NCBI GenBank assembly: GCA_934320845.1
Contig: CAKRFU010000001.1
Span: 1-64,000 of the forward strand
From: an uncultured Lachnospiraceae bacterium
Lineage (GTDB): Bacteria > Bacillota > Clostridia > Lachnospirales > Lachnospiraceae
Reading direction: 5' to 3'
DNA length: 64,000 nt
The notes beneath the pieces are model-generated. The model was not told the origin of the DNA. It worked only from the letters and a program-made list of their open reading frames with translations, and made no database searches. Within the stretch, counting starts at the first letter, position 1; every line of letters begins with the position of its first letter. Shown one piece after another: positions 25,992-35,160 of the stretch. Both the position numbers and the translations under genes were made by a program.

Positions 25992-26959
25992 TATACAGCA
26001 CCTTCTTTCTTTCTTCTGGCAATCTCAGCATATTTATGTTTTGCAAACTTTGCCTTCTCTTTTATGTACGGAAATGCTATTGCAACAGCTACGATAATCG
26101 CAGACACAAGTTTAAGACACTCTGCCGGAACATTTATTCTTATTGCTATTGCAACTATAAATCTATAAAGACAGCTTCCGAATACAACACCTATTATTCT
26201 TCTAAGCATTGTACCTTTTCCGACAAGTGTCTCACCGATTATCAGACTGGCAAGGGCAATAGTTACCATACCTGTTCCAAGATTTATATCACAGGATTTC
26301 TGGTATTGTGCGAGAAGTCCTCCGGACAATGCCGTCATGGCACTTGAAAGACAAAGTCCAACCGTTATCGTAAATTTAGGATTTATACTTGAAGCCTTTA
26401 CCATCGCATCATTGTCACCTGTCGCTCTTATTGACAAACCAAGTCTCGTCCCCAAAAATCCGCTTAAAAGCACACTCACTATGATTACTATAACTGCAAC
26501 AAGAATAAGCTTATACCAGCCTTTTCTTACCAATATCTCAACCGCACCTACACCCATGTGATTTTGTATAAAATCTCTCACAAGTGTAAATATACTGTCA
26601 CATTTAAACAGATTCATATTTGACGAAAATCCCATTGCAGCAATGTTTATTGTATATAATCCCGTATTTACGATAATACCTGCAAGTATTGATTCAACGC
26701 CCATTCTCGTCTGTAAAAATGCCGTGATAAAACCAGAAATTATTCCGGCACCCATCGCCATAAACAATGCAAGTATCGGATGACCCGAAATAGTCACTGA
26801 AGCTGCGACTGCACATCCAAGTGTAAAACATCCGTCAGTCGAAAGGTCAGCGATATTTAATATACTAAAAGACACAAAAAGTGCAAGAACTACAAGCGAA
26901 TATATAAAGCCGAGTTCTAAAGCACTCTGTAATATTGAAATAGTAAAAATAGAGCCCAT
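25991..26959 (-). CDS. ABC transporter permease (TrpY-like)
   Basis: About 322 residues with eight or more hydrophobic helices of the branched-chain-type permease family (L-N-I-A-D-L-S-T-D-G-C-F-T-L-G near residue 35 and G-F-I-T-A-F-L-Q-T-R). The ATG at 26959 is preferred because GGAGGG lies immediately before it, inside the codons of the longer frame. Translation is coupled to the ATPase by a one-base overlap. A strong hairpin precedes its ribosome site. Confidence 0.87.
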   Translation of the reverse strand: MGSIFTISILQSALELGFIYSLVVLALFVSFSILNIADLSTDGCFTLGCAVAASVTISGHPILALFMAMGAGIISGFITAFLQTRMGVESILAGIIVNTGLYTINIAAMGFSSNMNLFKCDSIFTLVRDFIQNHMGVGAVEILVRKGWYKLILVAVIVIIVSVLLSGFLGTRLGLSIRATGDNDAMVKASSINPKFTITVGLCLSSAMTALSGGLLAQYQKSCDINLGTGMVTIALASLIIGETLVGKGTMLRRIIGVVFGSCLYRFIVAIAIRINVPAECLKLVSAIIVAVAIAFPYIKEKAKFAKHKYAEIARRKKEGAV

Positions 26960-26972
26960 TTTTCCCTCCATG

Positions 26973-27006
26973 CCATATCAAGCACGCCTAAGCGTGCTTG
27001 ATATGG
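26973..27006 (-). promoter_or_regulatory. 15-bp hairpin between binding-protein and permease genes
   Basis: CCATATCAAGCACGC (26973-26987) pairs perfectly with 26992-27006 around a four-base loop. There is no T-run. A strong stem after the binding-protein gene commonly protects that mRNA segment and lowers expression of the membrane components. Confidence 0.75.
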
Positions 27007-27054
27007 GTTATCTTAATAAATTTTATACAGATACTTCTATATTATAAAATAATT

Positions 27055-28101
27055 TTATTCAAACTCTTTTGCTGTTTTTGTCTCAACAACTTTTTCACAT
27101 ATATCCTTAAAGCCGCTGTAATCAAGACCAATCTGCTCAGCAATTTCCGTATTTACTGTTGCAATACCATTGTTGAGTGTTTTTACGGCTATCTCTCCCG
27201 GTTTTGCCCCGTTTACAAGAATATCAACTACCATGTCGGCTGTTTCTGTACCAAGTTCTTTATAATTTACACCATAACCTGCAAACGCTCCGTTAAGCGC
27301 AAACGAATCAGCTCCTGTATAGTGAGGTATTTTAGCATCTGCAAATTTTTCATAAATTGCAAGTTCAGCTTTCATTATAGTATTGTCTGTCGGTGTAAAT
27401 ACAGCGTCAACTTTTGCAGCCACAAGTGCATCTGCTGCAAGTGCAACCTCATCATTTGTAGTACCTGTTTTTTCAACTACATCAATACTATTCTCCTCAC
27501 AGAATTTCTTAGCATCCGCTATAGCCTGTTTTGATGAATCCTGACTCTTGTCGTACAACAAACCGATTTTCTTTGTCTTACTGTTGGCTTTAAGTATAAG
27601 TTCCATAATAGCCTGTGTGTCAATCGCATCACTTGTTCCAGTGATATTTGCTCCCGGACTGTCCATACTTGCAACAAGTCCTGCTGAAACCGGATCTGTC
27701 ACAGCTGAGAATACAACTGGAATCTGATTATCCTCTGTAGCTGACTGTGCAATAAGTGCTGTCGGTGTCGCAATAGGAATAATAAGATCTACTTCGTCAG
27801 ATACAAGTTCTGTCATAATCTGGTTTAAAGTAGACTGGTCTGCCTGACCATTGAAAGTATAATCTTTATAATTAAACTTTACTCCGAGTTCTTTTCCTTT
27901 TTTATCAAGCTCTTCCTGAACTGACTTCTGAATCTGATTGAGTGATGCATCATCTACATACTGAACAATACCTACTTTGTATGTCTTTGTCTCTGATTTA
28001 TCATCGCTCTTTCCCGATTTTGAATTTTTGTCTGAACCGCATCCTGCCATACATAAAATTGCAAGTACAGCCGTAAGCAATAAAAGTAATTTCTTTTTCA
28101 T
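27055..28101 (-). CDS. ABC transporter substrate-binding lipoprotein (TrpX-like)
   Basis: A 348-residue lipoprotein: signal peptide with lipobox L-C-M-A-G-C (Cys near residue 21), a Lys/Ser-rich linker, then an ABC_sub_bind domain (V-G-I-V-Q-Y-V-D-D-A-S-L, I-P-I-A-T-P-T-A, F-S-A-V-T-D-P-V-S-A-G-L). It would deliver an aromatic amino acid or similar ligand to the permease. It is first in the operon, with GAGG before the ATG and a promoter at 28141-28169. Confidence 0.9.
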   Translation of the reverse strand: MKKKLLLLLTAVLAILCMAGCGSDKNSKSGKSDDKSETKTYKVGIVQYVDDASLNQIQKSVQEELDKKGKELGVKFNYKDYTFNGQADQSTLNQIMTELVSDEVDLIIPIATPTALIAQSATEDNQIPVVFSAVTDPVSAGLVASMDSPGANITGTSDAIDTQAIMELILKANSKTKKIGLLYDKSQDSSKQAIADAKKFCEENSIDVVEKTGTTNDEVALAADALVAAKVDAVFTPTDNTIMKAELAIYEKFADAKIPHYTGADSFALNGAFAGYGVNYKELGTETADMVVDILVNGAKPGEIAVKTLNNGIATVNTEIAEQIGLDYSGFKDICEKVVETKTAKEFE

Positions 28102-28140
28102 GTTGTGTCCTCATCTTTCATAATATCATAAACATAATTA

Positions 28141-28169
28141 AGTAAACCATGATTGGAATGTAAAGTCAA
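28141..28169 (-). promoter_or_regulatory. Promoter of the TrpXYZ-like operon
   Basis: Minus strand TTGACT (28164-28169), 17-base spacer, TTTACT (28141-28146). The -35 is good and the -10 moderate. No T-box or other tryptophan-responsive leader is apparent between it and the start codon. Confidence 0.45.
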
Positions 28170-28265
28170 GTATATACGCATTTGAATTATTTTCGCTGTG
28201 GCTGTTGTTTACTTATTTTAACAATTGATTTATTTTTCGTAGTGCCGGTTTTCAATTATATTTTT

Positions 28266-28294
28266 TTGACCCTGAAATAAATATATGATATTAT
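28266..28294 (+). promoter_or_regulatory. Promoter of the fused amino-acid transporter operon
   Basis: TTGACC (28266-28271), 17-base spacer, TATTAT (28289-28294). It leaves a leader of about 100 bases before the start codon. Together with the minus-strand promoter it accounts for the 300-base gap 28102-28401. Confidence 0.65.
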
Positions 28295-28313
28295 AAAATT
28301 TATATGTTCCATG

Positions 28314-28364
28314 GCAATCGGTGTCAAACATGTATCAGCATTTTTCATACCTGCCACTGATTGC
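28314..28364 (+). promoter_or_regulatory. Hairpin in the transporter leader
   Basis: GCAATCGGTG (28314-28323) pairs with CACTGATTGC (28355-28364), one G-U pair, enclosing about 31 bases. It lies wholly in the 5' leader. No known amino-acid riboswitch is recognised. Confidence 0.5.
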
Positions 28365-28401
28365 AATATAAACGCATTTTACAAATATTGAAAGGACTAC
28401 G

Positions 28402-29952
28402 ATGATGACAAGAAAGAAAAAAAATCTAATCAGCTATGTGGTATTTGCAGTTGTCTGCGTTGCCATTATCATCGCCGGAATATGTTACAAAAACTATTCT
28501 AACGAACAGAAACTTAAAAAAGCCGAGAAAAATGCCATTACATGTGTCGATGACATAACCGGTAAAAAAATCGGTGTTCAAATCGGTACAACCGGTGACA
28601 TATATGCATCGGATTATGAAGGTGACAAAGAAGGTACTGTTGTTGAACGTTACAATAAAGGTACTGATGCCATACAGGCACTCAAAGATGACAAAATAAA
28701 CTGTGTTATCCTTGATGAACAGCCATCCCTTGCATACACTGAAAAAAACACTGAATTAAAAATTCTTGAAGAAGAATTTGCAGTTGAAGATTATGCTATA
28801 TGTATAGATAAGTCAAATGGCGAATTAAAAAGCAAAATAAACGACGCATTAGCTAAGCTTCAAAAAGACGGAACTCTTGCAGACATAAAGAAAAACTATA
28901 CAGGTAAAGATGAAGAAAAAGGTAAGTTTCCTTATAAAAAGAAAAATGTCTCAGGCAAAAACGGCACTTTAAAAGTCGGTACAAATGCCGCATTTAAACC
29001 TTATGAATATTATGATAACAATCAGATTACAGGTCTTGATATAGACATGATGCAGGCTGTATGTGATGAACTTGATATGAAACTTCAAGTTGAAGATATG
29101 GAATTTGATTCAATCATTGCCGCCGTTACATCAGGAAAAGTTGATGTCGGATGTGCCGGAATGACCGTAACTGAGGATCGTCTTAAAAATGTCGATTTCA
29201 CAGATTCATACACAACAGCAAAACAGGTAATTATCGTAAAAGACTACAAAGCAGCGATAAAAGCTCAGTCTTTAGCACAGAGATTTCACGATAATTTCAT
29301 ATCAGACCACAGATACAACTACCTTGTAAAAGGTTTTGCAAATACTATAGTAATTACAATATTTGCCGTTATCATGGGAATTATCCTCGGTGCAATTATC
29401 GCACTTATAAGAACAACTCACGACAACAACGGCACACTGCCTATTCCTAATCTTATATGTAAGATTTATCTTACAGTTGTCCGTGGAACACCTGCAATGG
29501 TACAGCTTTTGATTTTCTACTATATTATACTTGTATCAGTAAATTCAAAAATACTTGTCGCAATTATTGCATTCGGATTAAACTCAGCAGCATATGTTGC
29601 CGAAGTTATACGTTCCGGTATCAATTCAATAGACCACGGACAGTTTGAAGCCGGCAGAAGTCTCGGTCTTAACTACAGACAGACAATGACTTCAATCGTA
29701 CTTCCACAGGCATTCAAAAATGCACTTCCTGCACTTTGCAACGAGTTTATAAGCCTTATAAAAGAAACATCAATCAGTGGTTATATTGCTATCGTTGACC
29801 TCACTAAAGCAGGTGACATCATACGAAGCAATACATACGATGCTTTCCTTCCTCTTATAACTGTCGCAGTAATCTACCTCGTAATAGTTATTGCACTCAC
29901 ATCTGTTGCAAATGCACTTGAAAGGAGACTTAGAGCAAATGAGCGAAACTAA
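28402..29952 (+). CDS. Fused amino-acid binding protein/permease, binding domain permuted
   Basis: A 516-residue protein: an N-terminal membrane anchor (residues 10-30), a family-3 substrate-binding domain, and a HisM-type permease (about 300-510, five helices, E-A-G-R-S-L-G-L loop for the ATPase). The binding domain is out of order: the second-lobe half ([14 protein letters not shown], residues 48-170) comes before the first-lobe half ([11 protein letters not shown], residues 188-280). This is what a circular permutation would give. The ATPase gene overlaps by 14 bases. Polar amino-acid uptake is likely. Confidence 0.88.
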   Translation: MMTRKKKNLISYVVFAVVCVAIIIAGICYKNYSNEQKLKKAEKNAITCVDDITGKKIGVQIGTTGDIYASDYEGDKEGTVVERYNKGTDAIQALKDDKINCVILDEQPSLAYTEKNTELKILEEEFAVEDYAICIDKSNGELKSKINDALAKLQKDGTLADIKKNYTGKDEEKGKFPYKKKNVSGKNGTLKVGTNAAFKPYEYYDNNQITGLDIDMMQAVCDELDMKLQVEDMEFDSIIAAVTSGKVDVGCAGMTVTEDRLKNVDFTDSYTTAKQVIIVKDYKAAIKAQSLAQRFHDNFISDHRYNYLVKGFANTIVITIFAVIMGIILGAIIALIRTTHDNNGTLPIPNLICKIYLTVVRGTPAMVQLLIFYYIILVSVNSKILVAIIAFGLNSAAYVAEVIRSGINSIDHGQFEAGRSLGLNYRQTMTSIVLPQAFKNALPALCNEFISLIKETSISGYIAIVDLTKAGDIIRSNTYDAFLPLITVAVIYLVIVIALTSVANALERRLRANERN

Positions 29953-30703
29953 TAATACTTTAAATAACGAAAATGTACCATTGATAAAAGTAAATAACCT
30001 TCACAAATCATTTGGAAAACATGAGGTTTTAAAAGGAATTTCGACGACAATAAAAAAAGGTGATGTTGTAGCAATAATAGGTCCGTCCGGCTGTGGAAAA
30101 TCAACATTTCTGCGCTCCTTAAACCTTCTTGAAAGCACAACTGACGGACAGATATTATTTGAGGGCACAGATATTACAGATGATTCTGTCGATATAAATA
30201 CAATACGTGAAAAAATTGGTATGGTTTTCCAGCAGTTTAATCTCTTTGAAAATATGACGGTACTTGAAAATATTATGCTCGCACCTGTTAAAAGAAAGAA
30301 AATGACAAAAGAGGAAGCTGCAGAAAAAGCAAGAGAATTACTTAAAAGAATCGGACTTGAAGACAAGGAAAACGCATATCCTTCTGTTCTTTCAGGCGGT
30401 CAGAAACAGCGTATCGCAATTATTCGTGCTCTTGCCATGAATCCCGACGTTATGCTCTTTGATGAGCCTACATCGGCACTTGACCCTGAGATGGTCGGTG
30501 AGGTATTGGAACTTATCAAAGAACTTGCAAAAGACGGTATGACTATGGTTATAGTTACACACGAAATGGGATTTGCCAGAGAAGTTGCAAACAGAGTCAT
30601 GTTCTTTAATGAAGGTGTTATTATGGAGGAAAATGAACCTGCTGAACTTTTTGGAAATCCACAGAATGCACGACTGAAAGAATTTTTATCAAAAGTCTTA
30701 TAA
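29939..30703 (+). CDS. Polar amino-acid ABC transporter ATP-binding protein (GlnQ-like)
   Basis: A 254-residue ATPase with [10 protein letters not shown]-loop F-Q-Q-F-N-L-F, signature L-S-G-G-Q-K-Q-R, Walker B M-L-F-D-E-P and H-loop T-H-E-M. These are the features of the GlnQ/HisP group. AAAGGAGA places the start at 29939, overlapping the fused permease gene, so the two subunits are made together. Confidence 0.94.
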   Translation: MSETNNTLNNENVPLIKVNNLHKSFGKHEVLKGISTTIKKGDVVAIIGPSGCGKSTFLRSLNLLESTTDGQILFEGTDITDDSVDINTIREKIGMVFQQFNLFENMTVLENIMLAPVKRKKMTKEEAAEKARELLKRIGLEDKENAYPSVLSGGQKQRIAIIRALAMNPDVMLFDEPTSALDPEMVGEVLELIKELAKDGMTMVIVTHEMGFAREVANRVMFFNEGVIMEENEPAELFGNPQNARLKEFLSKVL

Positions 30704-30711
30704 TCAAATAT

Positions 30712-30755
30712 TCCCGCAAGCCAGTACAATGAATAATCAATTATGACTTGCGGGA
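30712..30755 (+). terminator. Hairpin after the transporter operon
   Basis: TCCCGCAAG (30712-30720) pairs with CTTGCGGGA (30747-30755), with a long loop and no clear T-run. It is placed right after the last stop codon and is probably a weak terminator or mRNA end. Confidence 0.5.
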
Positions 30756-30866
30756 TAATCGTAACATAAATCAAAGGTTGCCTGCATATATAACATAGCG
30801 GGGTTAAAAATCGAAAAAAATCACATATTATTTGTATAATAACCATATATAAGAAAGGATTTTTTA

Positions 30867-31340
30867 ATGCAGTTTATTATTGTTTTTTTTATTTCAATGT
30901 TTCCGTTAGTTGAACTTCGTGGTGCTATTCCCTATGCAGTTGCCCAGGGACTTCCTCTTGTTCCGTCCTACATTATATCAATAATCGGAAATATGCTTCC
31001 CGTTCCCATTATCTTTTTATTTGCGAGAAAAGTTCTTGAATGGGGCGCAGATAAACCTATTATAGGCGGATTTTTTACATTTTGTATTGAAAAAGGTGAC
31101 AAAGGCGGAAAAAAGCTTCAGGAAAAAGCAGGAAGAGGATTATTTGTTGCTCTGCTGCTTTTTGTAGGCATTCCTCTTCCCGGTACAGGAGCATGGACCG
31201 GCACACTTGCTGCAAGTTTCCTTGACATGGATTTTAAATCAAGCGTTATCGCTGTTATGCTCGGTGTTATGCTTGCAGGCATCATTATGGGATTGGCATC
31301 TGCAGGTGTATTCGGAGCAATCAGTGCACTTATTTTATAA
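30867..31340 (+). CDS. Small multidrug-export family membrane protein (COG2426-like)
   Basis: A 157-residue membrane protein with four hydrophobic helices and the family start M-F-P-L-V-E-L-R-G-A-I-P-Y, plus I-P-L-P-G-T-G-A-W-T-G. The family is annotated as putative small multidrug export, with no firm substrate. GAAAGGA precedes the ATG. It appears to be a single-gene unit. Confidence 0.88.
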   Translation: MQFIIVFFISMFPLVELRGAIPYAVAQGLPLVPSYIISIIGNMLPVPIIFLFARKVLEWGADKPIIGGFFTFCIEKGDKGGKKLQEKAGRGLFVALLLFVGIPLPGTGAWTGTLAASFLDMDFKSSVIAVMLGVMLAGIIMGLASAGVFGAISALIL

Positions 31341-31360
31341 TTTTTCTTTGTATTAAATTT

Positions 31361-31656
31361 TTAATTTATACGCATCTTTTCAGTAACCTGTGCAGCCGCA
31401 TTTACATCCATTTTTTCAAGTATGGCAGCACGTTTATTTGCAGGCAGCTCTTGCGGATGCTGTTACCATAGCTTGTGCTTTTGCTGTTGCTCTCGCTTCA
31501 GCGGCGGCGGATGCCTTTGCTTCTGCCGCAATTTTTTTCTGCTGTTCTGTCGCATCTTTAGCAGCCTGCATCCATCTTAATTGCAAAGACAATCCCTCCC
31601 AATATCAGCGCCGTAAATGACAACGGGCTTCGTATTTCCAAAACAGGTATAATCAA
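31361..31656 (-). pseudogene. Frameshifted remnant of a membrane-anchored coiled-coil gene
   Basis: The 324-base gap is coding-like on the minus strand but in three frames. First a hydrophobic helix (I-L-G-G-I-V-F-A-I-K), then a shift into W-M-Q-A-A-K-D-A-T-E-Q-Q-K-K with an Ala/Glu/Lys-rich helix, then a shift into L-P-A-N-K-R-A-A-I-L-E-K-M-D-V, stop at 31361. Two single-base shifts would restore about 98 residues. The plus-strand ORF here is its shadow. No family is recognised. Assembly error is possible. Confidence 0.5.
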
Positions 31657-31664
31657 TAACAGCG

Positions 31665-32831
31665 TTAAACCTGAAATTCCCTCTTATATTTCACGACAAA
31701 GAGTGCTCCTCCGATAAGTGCCACGGCAAAAAGCAGCTGCAATAAGAGATTTGTATACACTGTGTTCAGCTGATTTTTACTCAATTGCTTAAATCCCGAA
31801 AGCATATCATTTAAATCTTCATACCAATAGACCGGAATAAATCTCGCTATTTTCTTCACTGTACTTCCAAGCATACTAAGTGGTACAAACACTCCTGACA
31901 TAAAACTTATTCCAAGAGATACCGGTGTAACAATGAGACTAATCATATTTGCCTTTTTTATTAACATTCCCATAAAATAGGCTATCGCAAGTGCCGTTAT
32001 AGTCATCACAAAAGAATTTAATATATATATGGATATATTTGGTGCTCTTAATAAATCCATTCTTCCATACATAAAAAATGCAATTACAAGACTTAACAAC
32101 CATATTACAATTCCAAATATTATAAATATCAAGAGTATTTGGAAATTCTGATTTTTCAGGCTGACAGCCGATGCATTCATTCTCCTTGTAATTTCCTTTC
32201 TTCTAAATACCACAAGAATCATACCCACCACCGTACATATTACCGTTATCGCAAGATAAGGATAAAATCTGAACATATTCACAAAGTCGGGTATGTCTCC
32301 ACCATTCCCATTTATATCCATAAGATTTACACTGCTCTTCTTTAACGATACCGTATTTTTATATGCCTGTTCTTTTGAAAAACCTGCTTTGACGTACTTT
32401 CTCATACTGTTCAAAACCCTGTCAAGCTGCTGTTCCACATAAATATATCCGTAACTTCCGGGCTGCTGTGTTATTTCAATAAGATTATCTGTCTTTCCAT
32501 CTTTAAGTGCCGTCTCTCCGAAACCTTTCGGAATTTTAATCACCATATCTTCCTGACTGTAATAAAGTACCTCCTGCAAAAGCGACTTATCATTCTTCAT
32601 TCTTTTTACGTTATGATTTGCATGAAGATAATCATATATGTACTCTGAAATCTCACTTTTATCACAATCCACAAATGCTATATCCATCTTCTTTGATCGG
32701 AAATCTTCCATATTATTTTCATTGTTATTTAACTGCATTGCAATACTAATCCCGGTAAATATGGCAAAATACATTATTATAATTCCCAATTTGCTCTTTA
32801 TTATTTTTAAACATCCGTTAAATACTGTCAT
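31665..32831 (-). CDS. ABC-2 type exporter permease (second)
   Basis: A 388-residue permease of the ABC-2 type: one N-terminal helix, an extracytoplasmic region of about 150 residues, and five clustered C-terminal helices. It overlaps the preceding permease gene by 14 bases and is paralogous to it. The pair presumably forms a heterodimer driven by the ATPase at 34005. Export of a peptide or drug is probable from the neighbouring two-component system. Confidence 0.85.
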   Translation of the reverse strand: MTVFNGCLKIIKSKLGIIIMYFAIFTGISIAMQLNNNENNMEDFRSKKMDIAFVDCDKSEISEYIYDYLHANHNVKRMKNDKSLLQEVLYYSQEDMVIKIPKGFGETALKDGKTDNLIEITQQPGSYGYIYVEQQLDRVLNSMRKYVKAGFSKEQAYKNTVSLKKSSVNLMDINGNGGDIPDFVNMFRFYPYLAITVICTVVGMILVVFRRKEITRRMNASAVSLKNQNFQILLIFIIFGIVIWLLSLVIAFFMYGRMDLLRAPNISIYILNSFVMTITALAIAYFMGMLIKKANMISLIVTPVSLGISFMSGVFVPLSMLGSTVKKIARFIPVYWYEDLNDMLSGFKQLSKNQLNTVYTNLLLQLLFAVALIGGALFVVKYKREFQV

Positions 32832-33942
32832 ATCTCTTTCTCCTCATCATCAAAAATGAAACGCCTGTAAACATAGCAGCCATAAATATCATGATACCCA
32901 TATCAAGATTAAATCTTGCCGGTTCATCATAGATATCCACACTATATATTGCATCAGATATAAGTGCTGCCGGATTTATTTTATTTACAATAGGACAATA
33001 TTTTTCAATACTTCCCTTTATAGGTGCTATCATAAGCCCTGCCAAAAAGCTGCTCAAAAGACTGTATGTTGTTATAATTCCGATTTTAACTTCATCGCCC
33101 ATATTTCCAAGACAGCCTATAAATATTCCAACAGAAACTCCTATCAGACTGCCGGCTGTACAGATTATAAACATCTTTGGCATATTACTTCCTATATCTA
33201 TCTTTAGAATATACTTTAAATATAAAATGCATACCGATACGTTTACCATCTGAACACCCCAGCCTACCAACGTATCACATACAATCATTTTCAGTTTCCC
33301 AAGTGAAGATACGTTTCTCCTTATGGCAATCTTATTTACATTTGCCTGAAGCTGTATACCTATTGTATACCCGACATAGCCTCCAAAAAGACATGCCATT
33401 GCTATTAGTGCCAAATAATACTGGACTACTCCGTCAACCTCTTTTCCGCTTATTCCCACTTCCTTTGACATATTGTAGTAACTGTTGTCATTTATAATTT
33501 CAGCAATATTTTCAGGATGTTTCTTTGCAATATTTTTATACAACTGTACATTCTGATCATACTCGTTTAGCAGTTCTCTTAATATACTTGATTTCATTCC
33601 AGAATCTGTTACAGTAAGTTTCGGTGATTCTTTTGCATAAAATATACCATATACACTTTTCTTTTTGAGACACTTTACAGCCTCTTTCTCAGACATGATT
33701 TTTAATTTAATTATTTTTGACTCATTTTGTTCTATAGCTTTCAAATATTTTTCAAAAGTCTTTGCATTTTGTGAATTATCTTCTCTGACAACGGCTGTAT
33801 TTATTGTATCTATATCTTTTCCGATATTGCCAAATGCAAGAGAAAACAATGTTCCGAGTATTATCGGAAATAAAAGTGACCAAAATGCGACCTGTCTTTC
33901 TCTATAAATCGTTATTATTCTGTATTTAATCTCATTTAACAT
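32818..33942 (-). CDS. ABC-2 type exporter permease (first)
   Basis: A 374-residue ABC-2 permease with the same layout as its downstream paralogue: N-terminal helix (F-W-S-L-L-F-P-I-I-L-G-T-L-F), large external loop, then helices near residues 175-200, 220-245, 255-275, 285-310 and 345-365. It lies 62 bases after the ATPase gene and is translationally overlapped with the second permease. Confidence 0.87.
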   Translation of the reverse strand: MLNEIKYRIITIYRERQVAFWSLLFPIILGTLFSLAFGNIGKDIDTINTAVVREDNSQNAKTFEKYLKAIEQNESKIIKLKIMSEKEAVKCLKKKSVYGIFYAKESPKLTVTDSGMKSSILRELLNEYDQNVQLYKNIAKKHPENIAEIINDNSYYNMSKEVGISGKEVDGVVQYYLALIAMACLFGGYVGYTIGIQLQANVNKIAIRRNVSSLGKLKMIVCDTLVGWGVQMVNVSVCILYLKYILKIDIGSNMPKMFIICTAGSLIGVSVGIFIGCLGNMGDEVKIGIITTYSLLSSFLAGLMIAPIKGSIEKYCPIVNKINPAALISDAIYSVDIYDEPARFNLDMGIMIFMAAMFTGVSFLMMRRKRYDSI

Positions 33943-34004
33943 ATAATCCCTCTTTCCAAAAATACTTCCATGTATTTTGTGCCTTTCTATACCACGCTAT
34001 TATT

Positions 34005-34946
34005 TTAATCTCTTAATTTTTTACCGGTTATTTCAAGAAATACATCATTTAAAGTAGGGAGTTCTGAAAATACTCTGCCAAAAGATATATCTTTTCCATT
34101 CACATATTCCAAAATCCGGATAAGATTGTGCTTCGCACCGCTACATCTTACAACAAGCATCTGTTCATTATATGAAACATCAAATACATGAGGAATGTTT
34201 TCTATATCACATACATTTTCATCTTCAAGCGCAATTCCCTCTATTGTTATTGTTTCACCCGTCTTAATCATTTTCTTAAGTTCCTCTTTTGTTCCATACG
34301 CAATGCACTGTCCTTTGTCTATAATTGCTATCTTGGAGCATATCTGCTCAACCTCTTCCATATAATGAGACGTGTATATTATCGTTGCTCCTTCTTTGTT
34401 AAGCCGCTTAATCCCTTCAAGTATGCTGTTACGGCTTTGTGGGTCAACGGCAACGGTCGGCTCATCCATTATGATTATTTTAGGTTCATGGGCTATTCCA
34501 CAAGCTATGTTAAGTCTCCTTAACAGTCCTCCCGAAAGCTGTTTCGGATACATTTTTATGTATTTTTCAAGACCTACAAATTCTATTGCCCTGCCCACGA
34601 GTTCTTTCCTTTTTCTCTTGTCATTCACATACAACCCGCAGAAATAATCAATATTCTGTCTTACCGTAAGCTCATCAAATACGGCAATCTCCTGCGGAAC
34701 AATTCCAATATTTCTCTTCAATTCATAACTGTCAGGCGTCATCTTTTCTCCAAATATATCAATCTCTCCTTTGTCATATTTCAAAAGAGCCAATAAACAG
34801 CTTATCGTTGTGGTCTTTCCGCTTCCATTGGGTCCTAAAAGTCCAAAAATTTCTCCCTCATTTATCTCAATTTTAAGATGGTCAAGTGCAACAAAATTAC
34901 CATATCTTTTTACCAGATTGTCAATTCTAATTACTTTATCATTCAT
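34005..34946 (-). CDS. ABC exporter ATP-binding protein
   Basis: A 313-residue ATPase of the drug/peptide exporter type: G-P-N-G-S-G-K-T-T-T, signature L-S-G-G-L-L-R-R-L, Walker B I-I-M-D-E-P, H-loop T-S-H-Y-M-E-E-V, and an extra ~80-residue C-terminal domain usual in the CcmA/NatA group. GAGG puts the start at ATG 34946. It heads a three-gene operon divergent from a histidine kinase/response regulator pair. Confidence 0.92.
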   Translation of the reverse strand: MNDKVIRIDNLVKRYGNFVALDHLKIEINEGEIFGLLGPNGSGKTTTISCLLALLKYDKGEIDIFGEKMTPDSYELKRNIGIVPQEIAVFDELTVRQNIDYFCGLYVNDKRKRKELVGRAIEFVGLEKYIKMYPKQLSGGLLRRLNIACGIAHEPKIIIMDEPTVAVDPQSRNSILEGIKRLNKEGATIIYTSHYMEEVEQICSKIAIIDKGQCIAYGTKEELKKMIKTGETITIEGIALEDENVCDIENIPHVFDVSYNEQMLVVRCSGAKHNLIRILEYVNGKDISFGRVFSELPTLNDVFLEITGKKLRD

Positions 34947-35067
34947 AATAATCCTCATTTCTTAGCATTATGTTTTTTGTTATTATGGTGTTAATTATAC
35001 ATTATATTGTTTATTTCTGTAGTGAACGATGTCATAAATAATGTGACAAATGTAATATTGGACAAGT

Positions 35068-35096
35068 GAGACATGATGTTTCTTTTATGATATAAT
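35068..35096 (+). promoter_or_regulatory. Promoter of the NarL-type two-component operon
   Basis: TATAAT (35091-35096) is perfect; GAGACA (35068-35073) is a moderate -35, spacer 17. The divergent ABC operon must start from the same 200-base gap, where TATAAT-like boxes are also present on the minus strand. Confidence 0.55.
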
Positions 35097-35160
35097 GAAC
35101 ATGTAAACACTTATTTTAAAAGTTTCTAACGAAACTTTGTAATATGTAAGGAGGCTGATT

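Noticed and set aside
31390..31620. 76-residue plus-strand ORF rich in Ala
   Set aside because: It is the shadow of the Ala/Lys/Glu-rich minus-strand remnant, and has no ribosome site.
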